In this document: positions 55,773-64,000 of the stretch, piece after piece | How the letters are laid out: each line of letters starts with the position of its first letter | Position numbering within the stretch: position 1 is the first letter of the stretch | Assembly (NCBI RefSeq): GCF_001713455.1 | Contig: NZ_CP016463.1 | Coordinates: forward strand, 434,001-498,000 | DNA: 64,000 nt | Reading direction: 5' to 3' | Origin: Bosea sp. RAC05 | Lineage (GTDB): Bacteria > Pseudomonadota > Alphaproteobacteria > Rhizobiales > Beijerinckiaceae | Made by a program: the position numbers and the translations under genes | The notes under the pieces: generated by a model | The model's input: the letters and a program-made list of their open reading frames with translations, nothing else | Databases searched by the model: none | What the model was told of the DNA's origin: nothing

Positions 55773-58700
55773 ATGGCGGATGTCGAGTGGCTCGATCTCC
55801 AATGTGGCAAGGCAAGCGTGAAGGTCAGCCGGTTCGGTGGATCCAAAGCGCCACATGATCGTGCCGTAACGATCGGCGGCGATGATCTGCCCGAGGCAAC
55901 GCGGCGTGCATTGGCCATCCTTGGCTTTCGCGAGCTCGACACTAGGCCTCCGACCTATATGCGTCCTGGCGGCACATTCCGCCTTCAGGAGCTAAGGCAG
56001 GCGTTTCCGCAGCTTCGCAAGATCAAGCTGCCTTTCAGCGAGACGCGCGTCGAGCACGATGGGAAGTCGCCGCTGGACATCGTGCGGACCCAGCCTGTCG
56101 GTGGATCTGCGCGTGTCAATCGCTTCCAGATCAAATACGAACCAGCCTCCAAGCTCGGGACACCGATCGCGACCATCCCGACCAACCTGGCTGCAGCGAC
56201 TGGCCAGGCCCTGGCGAGGGTCGAGCAGCGCAATGGCCCGATCGACCAGTACGTGGCCAGGCGCTGTGCCTGGTCGATTGCCGAGCTGGCAAAAGCGCTG
56301 TCGCCTGAGCAGATCGACGCCGTCGGGATGGCGCTCGATGCGATGGACCGGGGCCAGGGCATCGTCATTGCGGACGCCACCGGTCTCGGCAAGGGGCGCG
56401 TGGTCGCCGCTGTCATCAGGGCCATTGTGGTCGGCGGTAGCACGGCGGTGTTCATCACCGAGAAGGAGAACCTGTTCTCCGATCTCTATCGCGACATCAT
56501 CGACATCGGCTCGTTCGATCTGCTGGGCCGACCCTTCATCCTCAACGACAAGGCCGAGATCTCCGAAGGCGACGGCGACGAGCGCCGGGTCCTGCATGGC
56601 GCCTGGGATCCACAGGACGTCCAGAAGGCGATCAAGTCGGGGACGCTGCCCGACGGTGTGAAGCTCGTGATGGCGAGCTACTCGCAGTTCAACCGGAAAG
56701 GCTCGCCCAAGGCGGAGTTCCTGCGCAGGATCGCCCGCGGCGCCCGTATGGTCTGCGACGAATCCCATAACGCCGTCGGCGACTCAAACACGTCCGAGGC
56801 GCTCGGCCTGGCGATGGATGAGGCTGACTCGGTCACGTTCTCCTCTGCCACCTTCGCCAAGAACGCGCGAAACCTCGCCGCCTATCGCCGGCTCTTCCCG
56901 GCCTCGATGCGCTCGTCCGATCTCATGTCCGTCCTCTCGTCGGGCGGCCAGGCGATCTCGGAAGCCCTCTCCCAGATGCTGGCCGAGGACGGTGCCTATC
57001 TGCGCCGCGAGCATGATCTGTCCGGGATCAAGATCGAGGTCATCGAGGACAACGTCCGCAAGGAGCGCAATCGGATCTACGCCAACGCACTGTCGCCCAT
57101 TCTCGGCCATATCGCGCGCTTGGGGCGCCTGGCTTCTGGCATGGCCGATCAGCGCAACGGCGGCAAGGAAGCCGAGCAGCAGGGCGCCAAGCGCAAGAAG
57201 GAGTTCTGGTACGCGGCGAACTTCGGCTCCGGCCTTGCCGCGATCGTGCGTCAGTTCCTCACGGCTCTGAAGGTCGAGCTGGTCGTGGAAGACGCGATCG
57301 CGACGCTGGAAGCCGACGGGAAGCCGGTGATCGTCGTGGAATCCACGATGGAAAGCCTCATGCGTGAACTTGCTGCAGATGATGGCGGTGGGGACGAGCT
57401 GACCGAGGCCGACACCGAGTTCGGGGCATCCGCTTCGGAGACGGAACTGGATGAGACGGTGGCGGGAGCCAAGCCCCCCGACTTCAAGGATGCTTTGCGC
57501 CTCTTCCTCGATCGTACCCTGACCCTGCGCCGCAAGGTCCCCAATCAGGATCCGGAGAAGGTCCCGATTGAGGATGAGGAGATGATTGCCGACGCGGCGC
57601 GCGTGCGCGCGCTCATCGACCAGTTTCCCGACCTGTCGCTGTCGCCCATCGACGATGTACGCGCGGCCATCGAGCGTGAAGGCGAGCTACGCGGCAAATC
57701 GTGGAAAGCCGACGAAATCTCGGCGCGCGGCGTGCGCGTCTCCGATGGCGCCTACATCCAGATGCCCAAGCAGGATCGCGTCGCTCAGGTCGCGGGCTTC
57801 AACAGCGGCCGTTTCGACGCCCTGGTGATCACGCGTGCGGCCTCGACCGGCCTGTCGCTGCATTCATCGGAGAAGGTGAAAGACCGCCGCCGGCGCCGCA
57901 TGACCGAGCTGCAGATCCCGGCCAACGTCGTCGAGCGCATGCAGTTCTTCGGCCGTGTGAACCGCCGTGGGCAGGTGTCGGTGCCGAGCTTCGGCACTCT
58001 GTCGACCGGGCTTCCGATGGAAACCCGCAACCTCGCGCTCCAGAACAACAAGATGGCGCAAATGTCGGCCAACGTCACCGGCAGCGCTGAAAACGCAACC
58101 GCGATGGAGGTACCCGACATCATCGATCAGGTCGGGAACGAGGTCTGCAGGCTCATCCTCGAGGAGCGGCCGGGCCTCGCCGACCGGATGTTCATTGCGA
58201 TGAAGCTGCCGGACCCCGAAAAGGCGGCGACTGAGCTCTATCACGTCAACAAGTTCCTCTCGCGCCTCATCCTTCTGCCCGCCGATGAGCAGGAGCAGCT
58301 CTATGACGAGGTTGTTCGCGCTCATGAGGCAACGACCCGAGACCTGATCGCCCGCGGTCGCAATCCCCGTGGTGCTCGCGAGCTCGAAGGCGAGTGGAAG
58401 GTCGTCGACCGCCAGATCTTCGAGCCGGGAGATGCTGAAGACGGCCCCGTGTTCGGACGCCCTGTGACGGTCACGACCCTGGAGCGACAGCGCGATGCCC
58501 GGCCGCTGCGGTCGAAAGACATCGCTGCGATGATCGAGGCTGCCGAGGAAGCTCTGCCACGCAACGGGACCGATCGCTTCCCCCAGCACAAGGCGGCCAT
58601 CGCGAAGCTGCGGCCGCGGATCCTGCATGCTGCACTCTCGAAGCGGCACCTCAATGTCGAGCAGGCCCTGAAGGATCCCAGAGACAACGCGGTCAAGATC

Positions 58701-59543
58701 GCGGAAAGCCGGATCGACCAGCTCGTCAACCAGATTGCCATGTGGCGCCCCGGATGCGGCATCCAGGTCCATGGTGAGGACGGTGTAGAGACCGGTCTCG
58801 TCCTGGAGGTCCGTCCTCCCGAGGATATGGCCAATGTCGCCCTCCCAGGCCAGTGGACGATCCGCTATGCGGTTCCAGGCGATGAGCGCCCGCGCACGAT
58901 GTCGGCCGCCGCCGTGAAACAGGACCAGGGCATCGAGATCCATCCCTGGCGTGGTCCTCCTAACCCGGTGGCACTGGCACGCTTCGACAAGGCGCCGTCA
59001 GGAATGGTCCCCGAGCGCCGCAAGGTGCTCGACGGCAATCTGGTGCGCGCTGTCGTGGCTGCTCGGAACCAGAAATGGGGATCGTCCGTCGTCTGGACCG
59101 ACGATACCGGCCATCAGCACAGGGCCATGCTCGTCCCCAAGAGCAAGCAGGAATCGCTGCACGCGCTCGATGGCCGCACCACCTCGCCAAAGGCCGCTCT
59201 GGCCGTCCTGCAGGCTGGCGGCAGCATCACGACGGACGCAGACAGCCCGGACGACCGAGCCGAAATCTTCATGGACGGCTCAGAGCTGACGGTGACGTTC
59301 AACAACCGTCCGAAGGCGATGAAAGCCTTCCAGACCGAGACCATCTTGGCCATTACCGGGCCTTTTGGCGGCTCGCGCGAACGCATCGCACGAGTTCCAG
59401 GAAAACGTGCCGAGGCGCTACTGGAAGCTTTCCTTATCTCAGGCCACGCATTTCATTATCCTGGCCATCATCGCTCCACGGTTGCCAAAGCCATGGTCGG
59501 TGAGGAGCACGCAGAAATCAGCTCTCCGTCACCCCGACACTGA
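55773..59543 (+). CDS. Strawberry-notch-like SF2 helicase/ATPase, 1256 aa
   Basis: Residues ~165-335 carry Walker A (IADATGLGKGR) and Walker B DESH (329-332). The C-terminal lobe has ITRAASTGLSLHSSE and QFFGRVNRRGQ, the STG-x-S-L-H and Q-x-x-G-R motifs of strawberry-notch family proteins. The size fits prokaryotic members, found mainly on plasmids and phages. The last 400 residues are an unknown beta-rich domain. Start behind GGAGAAGACG. Likely remodels nucleic acid or nucleoprotein during transfer or defence evasion (inferred). Confidence 0.85.
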   Translation: MADVEWLDLQCGKASVKVSRFGGSKAPHDRAVTIGGDDLPEATRRALAILGFRELDTRPPTYMRPGGTFRLQELRQAFPQLRKIKLPFSETRVEHDGKSPLDIVRTQPVGGSARVNRFQIKYEPASKLGTPIATIPTNLAAATGQALARVEQRNGPIDQYVARRCAWSIAELAKALSPEQIDAVGMALDAMDRGQGIVIADATGLGKGRVVAAVIRAIVVGGSTAVFITEKENLFSDLYRDIIDIGSFDLLGRPFILNDKAEISEGDGDERRVLHGAWDPQDVQKAIKSGTLPDGVKLVMASYSQFNRKGSPKAEFLRRIARGARMVCDESHNAVGDSNTSEALGLAMDEADSVTFSSATFAKNARNLAAYRRLFPASMRSSDLMSVLSSGGQAISEALSQMLAEDGAYLRREHDLSGIKIEVIEDNVRKERNRIYANALSPILGHIARLGRLASGMADQRNGGKEAEQQGAKRKKEFWYAANFGSGLAAIVRQFLTALKVELVVEDAIATLEADGKPVIVVESTMESLMRELAADDGGGDELTEADTEFGASASETELDETVAGAKPPDFKDALRLFLDRTLTLRRKVPNQDPEKVPIEDEEMIADAARVRALIDQFPDLSLSPIDDVRAAIEREGELRGKSWKADEISARGVRVSDGAYIQMPKQDRVAQVAGFNSGRFDALVITRAASTGLSLHSSEKVKDRRRRRMTELQIPANVVERMQFFGRVNRRGQVSVPSFGTLSTGLPMETRNLALQNNKMAQMSANVTGSAENATAMEVPDIIDQVGNEVCRLILEERPGLADRMFIAMKLPDPEKAATELYHVNKFLSRLILLPADEQEQLYDEVVRAHEATTRDLIARGRNPRGARELEGEWKVVDRQIFEPGDAEDGPVFGRPVTVTTLERQRDARPLRSKDIAAMIEAAEEALPRNGTDRFPQHKAAIAKLRPRILHAALSKRHLNVEQALKDPRDNAVKIAESRIDQLVNQIAMWRPGCGIQVHGEDGVETGLVLEVRPPEDMANVALPGQWTIRYAVPGDERPRTMSAAAVKQDQGIEIHPWRGPPNPVALARFDKAPSGMVPERRKVLDGNLVRAVVAARNQKWGSSVVWTDDTGHQHRAMLVPKSKQESLHALDGRTTSPKAALAVLQAGGSITTDADSPDDRAEIFMDGSELTVTFNNRPKAMKAFQTETILAITGPFGGSRERIARVPGKRAEALLEAFLISGHAFHYPGHHRSTVAKAMVGEEHAEISSPSPRH

Positions 59544-59552
59544 GGTCGCGTT

Positions 59553-59783
59553 ATGCCCGATAGCCCCAAGAAGCCTGATGCAAAAGCGACTGAACCGCCA
59601 TCTGGCGAGATGCGAGACATCAAACCACTTCCCTTCGACGACGGCTTCGAAAACTGGACGATGGATGAGATCAACCTCCTCCTGCAAATCAATGCTCTGA
59701 ACCCTCCTGGCATCATGAATGATGACTTGGAGGCGCTGGAAAACGCGGATCTGGAACCGGAATTCCAATTCACGATGCAGTAG
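59553..59783 (+). CDS. Small acidic protein, 76 aa
   Basis: ATG behind GAGG, 9 bases after the helicase stop. A Pro/Lys-rich start, then WTMDEINLLLQINALNPPG and an acidic helix (DDLEALENADLEPE). Possibly a helicase partner. Function unknown. Confidence 0.65.
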   Translation: MPDSPKKPDAKATEPPSGEMRDIKPLPFDDGFENWTMDEINLLLQINALNPPGIMNDDLEALENADLEPEFQFTMQ

Positions 59784-59845
59784 CGCCCGCCTGTCAGCGC
59801 GGTAGGCTCGATCAAGCGTTTCGACAACCTTTAGGCTCGACACCC

Positions 59846-60298
59846 GTGACGTTCGATCTCAAGCGCCTCGACATCAAGACTTTCACCGACGACGAGGGTG
59901 AGGTGTTCCTCGCGTATCTGGATCGCGAGTGTGTCGGGACCCTGAGGATTGAACCTGCTGTCGAAGGCGTTGCGACCCGCTGCGCCGTCCATACGTCTGT
60001 CGTGACCGACCTGCGACGCAATGGGATCGCGTCGGTGCTCTACGATGCGGCCGAGGCCGAGCTCGCCAAGCTCGGTCAGACCCTGATCCCGTCCCACGCT
60101 CTGTCTCGTGACGCCACACTGTTCTGGCTGGCACGAGATCAACAGCGCCTTCACCTCGTTCATCCCGACAGGAACGAGGACTACGTCCAGGTCGACGGCA
60201 TTTCGATGATGCTTGCCAAGATGGCAGCTGCCCAATCGGCGGGAAATGAACCCGATGTCGACGCGCCAGAGCCGGATGCGCCGTATGCGATGCGATAA
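59846..60298 (+). CDS. GNAT-family N-acetyltransferase-like protein, 150 aa
   Basis: GTG start. Motif A DLRRNGIASVLYDAAEAELA contains the R-x-x-G-x-A acetyl-CoA loop, and ALSRDATLFW is the usual strand-helix after it. Size matches the family. Substrate unknown; the acidic C-terminal tail (DVDAPEPDAP) is extra. Confidence 0.75.
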   Translation: MTFDLKRLDIKTFTDDEGEVFLAYLDRECVGTLRIEPAVEGVATRCAVHTSVVTDLRRNGIASVLYDAAEAELAKLGQTLIPSHALSRDATLFWLARDQQRLHLVHPDRNEDYVQVDGISMMLAKMAAAQSAGNEPDVDAPEPDAPYAMR

Positions 60299-60402
60299 AC
60301 CGTGGGTAGTGGTCGCTACCGGGTCGTCGCTTTCTGCCCCGCGGCATAAGGATTGATCCGGCAATCGATCGCTGACGCCATCGGTCCGGAGAGGGAACGC
60401 AT

Positions 60403-60969
60403 ATGACTGAGGTCGAACCCGCCCCAGAAGTCCATCCGGTCAAGGCCGGCGACTGGGTGGTGTCCCGCTTTTCAGACGACAAGGTCGCAAAGGTGCGCTC
60501 GGTTTACCTGGAAGGCGAAACCGTCCTCGTCGACCTCGTGCTGTTTGCCCGCGACGGGCGGACGATCGGGAGGGAAAGCCCGGTCATGGGTGGCCCGCGC
60601 AACTTCGAGCCGGCGTGCGAATACAAGGACTGGCAGAGGATCAGAGAGCCGTCTTTCCCGCTCAAGCTCATGTGGGTCGAGCAAGGAGACGGTCGCAAGC
60701 GAGCCACGTGGGAGCCAGCGCTGCTCGGAATTCCTGACCGGAAAGAGCCGGTCCAGACCCGCCGCCGGCGCCGCGCGCCTGCGCCTGAGATCAAGTCACT
60801 GAACATGGATGCCACGACCGAGGCAGCCAAACTGCGTTTTGCGGCTCAGGAGCTGCGGGATGCCGCCCGCCAGCATGGCGTCCCCAAGATGATCGAGCGT
60901 GCGGAAGCCATGGAAGCGGAGGCTGAAGCTCTGGATCCGCGAGCCGTCACGAGCCCCCGGTTCAGGTGA
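60403..60969 (+). CDS. Hypothetical protein, 188 aa
   Basis: N-terminal half is a small beta domain (GDWVVSRFSDDKVAKVRSVY, then TVLVDLVLFARDG) of the SH3-like sort; the middle is basic (QTRRRRRAPAP), and the C terminus is a charged helix. Nucleic-acid binding is plausible. No family recognised. Confidence 0.6.
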   Translation: MTEVEPAPEVHPVKAGDWVVSRFSDDKVAKVRSVYLEGETVLVDLVLFARDGRTIGRESPVMGGPRNFEPACEYKDWQRIREPSFPLKLMWVEQGDGRKRATWEPALLGIPDRKEPVQTRRRRRAPAPEIKSLNMDATTEAAKLRFAAQELRDAARQHGVPKMIERAEAMEAEAEALDPRAVTSPRFR

Positions 60970-60979
60970 CATCGCCGTC

Positions 60980-61780
60980 ATGACAGAGCTGTATCGTCGC
61001 ATGGGAGCGACCACTCCCTTCGAATTGCCAGGCCGGAACACCAGGCGACTTTTCGTCGATGCGAGTGCTGCGAACATGCAGACCGCCCGCCTGACATGCG
61101 ACCCGTCCGAATGGATCGCATCTGGAGGATCGGTCCAACGGCTCGTCACGGCTGACAGTTCGTTTTTCATTTCCCTGACCGACGTCGATCGACGCGCAGG
61201 CGCTGCCCTCGTTCGAATGGGTTTGAAGGCAGGCTTCTGCAGCCCTGCCGGCCCGCAAGAGGGCGATGATCGCCCGGTCCTTGTCACAGACGCCGTGAGC
61301 CAGGCTGTGAGGCGCTGGGCCCCGTTCCTCGACGACCCGATCCACGTTCTGGCCGCTCAGGTCGCTGCGTTGGACGACGCCTTCCATGGGATCTGTTGGT
61401 CAGAGCCCGGCAGCGATTATGCATCCTACCTGGTTCATCCGCCCAAACTGGACCGCTGGCAGTTGGTGATGCCAGGCCAACGGCTCGAAAGGGCATCTGC
61501 TCCGATGTACCTGACGAGCACAGGCATGGTCCGACAGGTCCGGACATGGCCCGAGGATGTGGTTGTCACAGACAGCCAAATTGAGGTCGTCGACGGGCCC
61601 GATCCGCAGCAGCACATCTTGTCGTTTGGAGATGGCATCCTCTTCCAGATGAACATCGACGCCGATGCAGTCAGGCTGGGCGATTGGCGATTGTCGGATG
61701 CGGTCCGCCTCCGAGGAGAGTTTACAGCGCGTCTCAAGCCGGTCGTGGCCCCCGAACATTCCGCCAGTCCGACGATCTGA
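60980..61780 (+). CDS. Hypothetical protein, 266 aa
   Basis: Starts 10 bases after the previous stop, at the ATG giving MTELYRRMGATTPFELPG; the frame is open further upstream inside the previous gene. Mixed domain with RLTCDPSEWIASGGSVQRLV and a C-terminal part FGDGILFQMNIDADAVRLGD. Unknown. Confidence 0.65.
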   Translation: MTELYRRMGATTPFELPGRNTRRLFVDASAANMQTARLTCDPSEWIASGGSVQRLVTADSSFFISLTDVDRRAGAALVRMGLKAGFCSPAGPQEGDDRPVLVTDAVSQAVRRWAPFLDDPIHVLAAQVAALDDAFHGICWSEPGSDYASYLVHPPKLDRWQLVMPGQRLERASAPMYLTSTGMVRQVRTWPEDVVVTDSQIEVVDGPDPQQHILSFGDGILFQMNIDADAVRLGDWRLSDAVRLRGEFTARLKPVVAPEHSASPTI

Positions 61781-61810
61781 CCGGCCGGTTCCGCGTTCCT
61801 TGATTTAGGG

Positions 61811-61832
61811 ATGGATTGCGCGGACAATCCAT
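61811..61832. promoter_or_regulatory. Palindrome upstream of topB
   Basis: Perfect 8-bp arms ATGGATTG and CAATCCAT around 6 bases, 24 bases before the topB start codon. Likely an operator. Confidence 0.55.
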
Positions 61833-61856
61833 TGCAAATCATGGATCGGAGTGCGC

Positions 61857-64000
61857 GTGGTCGCTCGTCTGTACATCGCTGAGAAGCCATCGCTGGGCAA
61901 AGCCATCGCCGATGCAGTTGCAACGCTCCGAGGGGGAAGCGTCTCGAAAGGCGACGGGTGCCTGACAGTCGGAGACGACGTCATCACGTGGACCCGCGGC
62001 CATGCCTTCGAGAACGCCCCTCCTCAGCACTACAACGCCGCCTACGCCAGCTGGAACCTCGCCAGCCTGCCGATCATCCCGCCGCGCTGGGACTATGTTG
62101 CACGCGATGACATGGGCAGCTTCATCCGGGTCATCGATCGCTGCCTGAAGCAGAACCCGCGCGAGATCATCAACGTCGGCGACGCCGAGCGCGAGGGTCA
62201 GCTCATCATCGACGAGATCCTGCAGAAGTATGGGATCGACCCCTTCTCGGATCGGATCAAGAGGGTCTGGATCCAGTCGATGACGGATGCGGCCATCGTA
62301 AAGGCTGTCGATGGAGCGTTCCCCAATGCCGAGAAGCGCAGCCTGTCGCACGCCGCGGTGGCCCGCCAGCGCGCTGACTGGTTGCATGGTCTCAATTCGA
62401 CCCGTTGCTTTTCCGTACTCGTCCAGGACGCCGGCGTTCGCGATGTGAAGGTCCGGGTCGGCCGCGTCCAGACACCGACCCTGAAGATCGTGGTCGATCG
62501 CGATCGGGAAATCGAGAACTTCAAGGCCGTCGACCACTTCGTTCCCTCGATCCAGTTCCGGCACCAGAACGGCACGTTCAAGGCCGCCTGGGTGATGCCT
62601 GAGGACACGGCAGGCCAGGACTCCGAAGGGCGTCTCATCGACAAGGCTGTCGCACAGGCTGTGATCCAGCGCGTGACTGGCCAGCAGGGGACCATCCGCG
62701 ACCTCCAGAAGACGCCCAAGACCACGCCACCCCCGCTCGCATTCTCGCTGGGCTCGCTGCAGAAGGCCTGCTTCCGCAAGTTCGGAATGCAGCTCAGCCA
62801 GACTGACGAGACGATCCAGTCGCTCTACGAGAAGAAGCTCACCTCGTATCCGCGAACCGACTCCGATTACCTTCCCACCAGCCTGCTCGCGGAAGAGGCC
62901 CCTGGCATCATCGCGAACCTAGCCGGCGTCGGCGAGCTGGCGGAGATGGCCGGCGCTGCCAATCTCAAGCTGAAATCACCGGTCTGGAACGATGCCAAGG
63001 TCACCGATCACTACGGCATCGTTCCGACGACCGAGGCCAGCGCCGACAAGATTGCGGGCCTGACGCCGATCGAGAAGCGCGTCTTCATGCTCGTTGCGAA
63101 GACCTTCATCGCGCAGTTCCATCCCGATTACCGCTATGAATCCACCACCGTCATGGTGGGGGTCGATGGCGGACTTCCGTCCGAAGATCGGTTCAAGGCG
63201 ACCGGCAAGCGCGTCGTGGATCAGGGCTGGAAGCGGGTCTTCGGTGCGGAGTCCGATGACGAGGAAGATGGCAAGGACGAGGAGGAAGAGGGCACGCTGC
63301 CGGCGATGGCCAAAGGCGACGACGTTCGCGTCGAAGCCGGCGATCTCGGGCCCAAGCGGACGAAGCCCCCGGCCTATTTCGACGACGCCTCGCTCGTCGA
63401 CGCCATGATGGCGATCCATCGCTTCGTCACCGATCCCGGCATCAAGCAGCGCCTCAAGGAGAGCTCGGGGATCGGGACGCCGGCGACGCGCAAGTCGATC
63501 ATCGAGAAGCTCATCGCCGTCGGCCACCTAGTCCGCAAGCCCAAGGGCAAGAAGTCGATCATCGTCTCGACGAAGCTCGGCCGCGACCTGATCGATCTGT
63601 TGCCGAAGGCGATCACGAGCCCCGATCTGACAGCTTTCTGGGAGAGCCATCTCGAAAAGGTCAAAGAGGGCGAGATCACCCTCGACAGCTTCATGAACAC
63701 CCAGATCGATGCGATCCGAAAAGTCATCGAGACAGCGAAGACCGGCGGCATCAACGTCGGAAAGATGGGGTTGGAGCCTCTGCCCGGGCATGGAGAGACC
63801 TGCCAGGCCTGCAACAAGGGCAAGCTCAAGACATCTCCCTGGCCGTTCGACGACGCCTACAAGGGCAAGCGCTACCTGCGGTGTGACAACTACGACAAGA
63901 ATGCCAAGGAGACGTCCTGCCGCTTCATGACCCGTCCCGAGGGCTACAAGGAGCGCCCGAAGCTGCCGGGGGAAGGCGGACCCTGCCCTTCATGCGGGAA
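61857..64000 (+). CDS. topB: DNA topoisomerase III, truncated by the window edge
   Basis: GTG start behind GGAG. TOPRIM domain: RLYIAEKPSLGKA (Glu9) and NVGDAEREGQLIIDE, where the usual D-x-D is D-x-E. The active-site Tyr331 lies in LTSYPRTDSDY. Residues ~475 on contain an acidic insert (SDDEEDGKDEEEEG). The C terminus shows CQACNKGK and, at the edge, CPSCG, parts of zinc fingers; the last residues are missing. TopB is usual on conjugative plasmids and elements, where it resolves intertwined DNA during replication and transfer. Confidence 0.95.
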   Translation, partial: MVARLYIAEKPSLGKAIADAVATLRGGSVSKGDGCLTVGDDVITWTRGHAFENAPPQHYNAAYASWNLASLPIIPPRWDYVARDDMGSFIRVIDRCLKQNPREIINVGDAEREGQLIIDEILQKYGIDPFSDRIKRVWIQSMTDAAIVKAVDGAFPNAEKRSLSHAAVARQRADWLHGLNSTRCFSVLVQDAGVRDVKVRVGRVQTPTLKIVVDRDREIENFKAVDHFVPSIQFRHQNGTFKAAWVMPEDTAGQDSEGRLIDKAVAQAVIQRVTGQQGTIRDLQKTPKTTPPPLAFSLGSLQKACFRKFGMQLSQTDETIQSLYEKKLTSYPRTDSDYLPTSLLAEEAPGIIANLAGVGELAEMAGAANLKLKSPVWNDAKVTDHYGIVPTTEASADKIAGLTPIEKRVFMLVAKTFIAQFHPDYRYESTTVMVGVDGGLPSEDRFKATGKRVVDQGWKRVFGAESDDEEDGKDEEEEGTLPAMAKGDDVRVEAGDLGPKRTKPPAYFDDASLVDAMMAIHRFVTDPGIKQRLKESSGIGTPATRKSIIEKLIAVGHLVRKPKGKKSIIVSTKLGRDLIDLLPKAITSPDLTAFWESHLEKVKEGEITLDSFMNTQIDAIRKVIETAKTGGINVGKMGLEPLPGHGETCQACNKGKLKTSPWPFDDAYKGKRYLRCDNYDKNAKETSCRFMTRPEGYKERPKLPGEGGPCPSCG

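Noticed and set aside
54322..55815. A 497-codon open frame on the minus strand opposite the codon-biased gene
   Set aside because: Strong GC bias at third positions of the real gene removes stops on the other strand; the translation is low-complexity Val/Leu/Asp with no protein-like pattern.
1..64000. A replication origin or rep/par locus
   Set aside because: No RepABC, ParA or iteron cluster is recognisable; the 19-bp motifs are only three and far apart.

Overview
The window is 64 kb of GC-rich alphaproteobacterial DNA. It looks like accessory DNA: part of a large plasmid, an integrative conjugative element or a phage-like plasmid, rather than core chromosome. Hyphomicrobiales (Rhizobiales) are suggested by a MucR/Ros-type regulator, the MHYT-PAS histidine kinase and codon usage; species cannot be read from the sequence. 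There is no rRNA, no ribosomal protein operon and no recognisable metabolic pathway. Most genes are short and uncharacterised, in short runs on both strands. A DotA/TraY-like membrane protein (type IVB / I-type conjugation) and a topoisomerase III cut off at the right edge point to a conjugative element. No replication or partition locus and no other conjugation gene lies in the window.

Layout. 0-6.7 kb: small unknown genes, a nuclease-like fragment and a serine-recombinase homologue lacking the catalytic serine. 6.9-9.8 kb: the DotA/TraY-like gene. 9.8-17.8 kb: a paralogous coiled-coil pair, a CoiA-like nuclease gene with an odd 5' end, a SUKH-like gene between 118-bp direct repeats, a Fic gene behind two perfect palindromes, a DNA methyltransferase and a decayed SUKH remnant. 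17.9-24.4 kb: unknown genes. 24.4-44.6 kb: the tRNA region, with four tRNA groups interleaved with a metallophosphoesterase, a MucR-like regulator, a putative ADP-ribosyltransferase, an RNA ligase / HD-Pnk RNA-repair pair, a sensor kinase and two Cys-His-Asp proteins. 44.7-64 kb: unknown genes, a rearranged Rad50-like ATPase with an Mre11-like nuclease, an XRE regulator with tandem operators, a protein with two ParB-like motifs, a strongly codon-biased 418-residue protein, a strawberry-notch-like helicase, a GNAT protein and topB.

How the genes may work together. I identify 24 tRNA genes covering 15 amino acids, including every serine anticodon class needed for the UCN and AGY codons, four leucine and three arginine tRNAs. 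All three of the larger arrays have a strong terminator hairpin upstream, and two have a sigma70-like promoter. The same region carries RNA ligase and HD-polynucleotide kinase, which in known systems reseal cleaved RNA. I infer an element that brings its own translation supply and the means to repair or replace damaged tRNAs. Between two serine tRNA genes lie two tandem non-canonical tRNA-like folds; five of their hairpin loops read N-G-A-A-A with N = U, C, A, U, G, that is, every UCN serine anticodon. I regard this as the most unusual signal here. The second is the Rad50-like ATPase, whose domain order is that of a circular permutation opened at the zinc hook.
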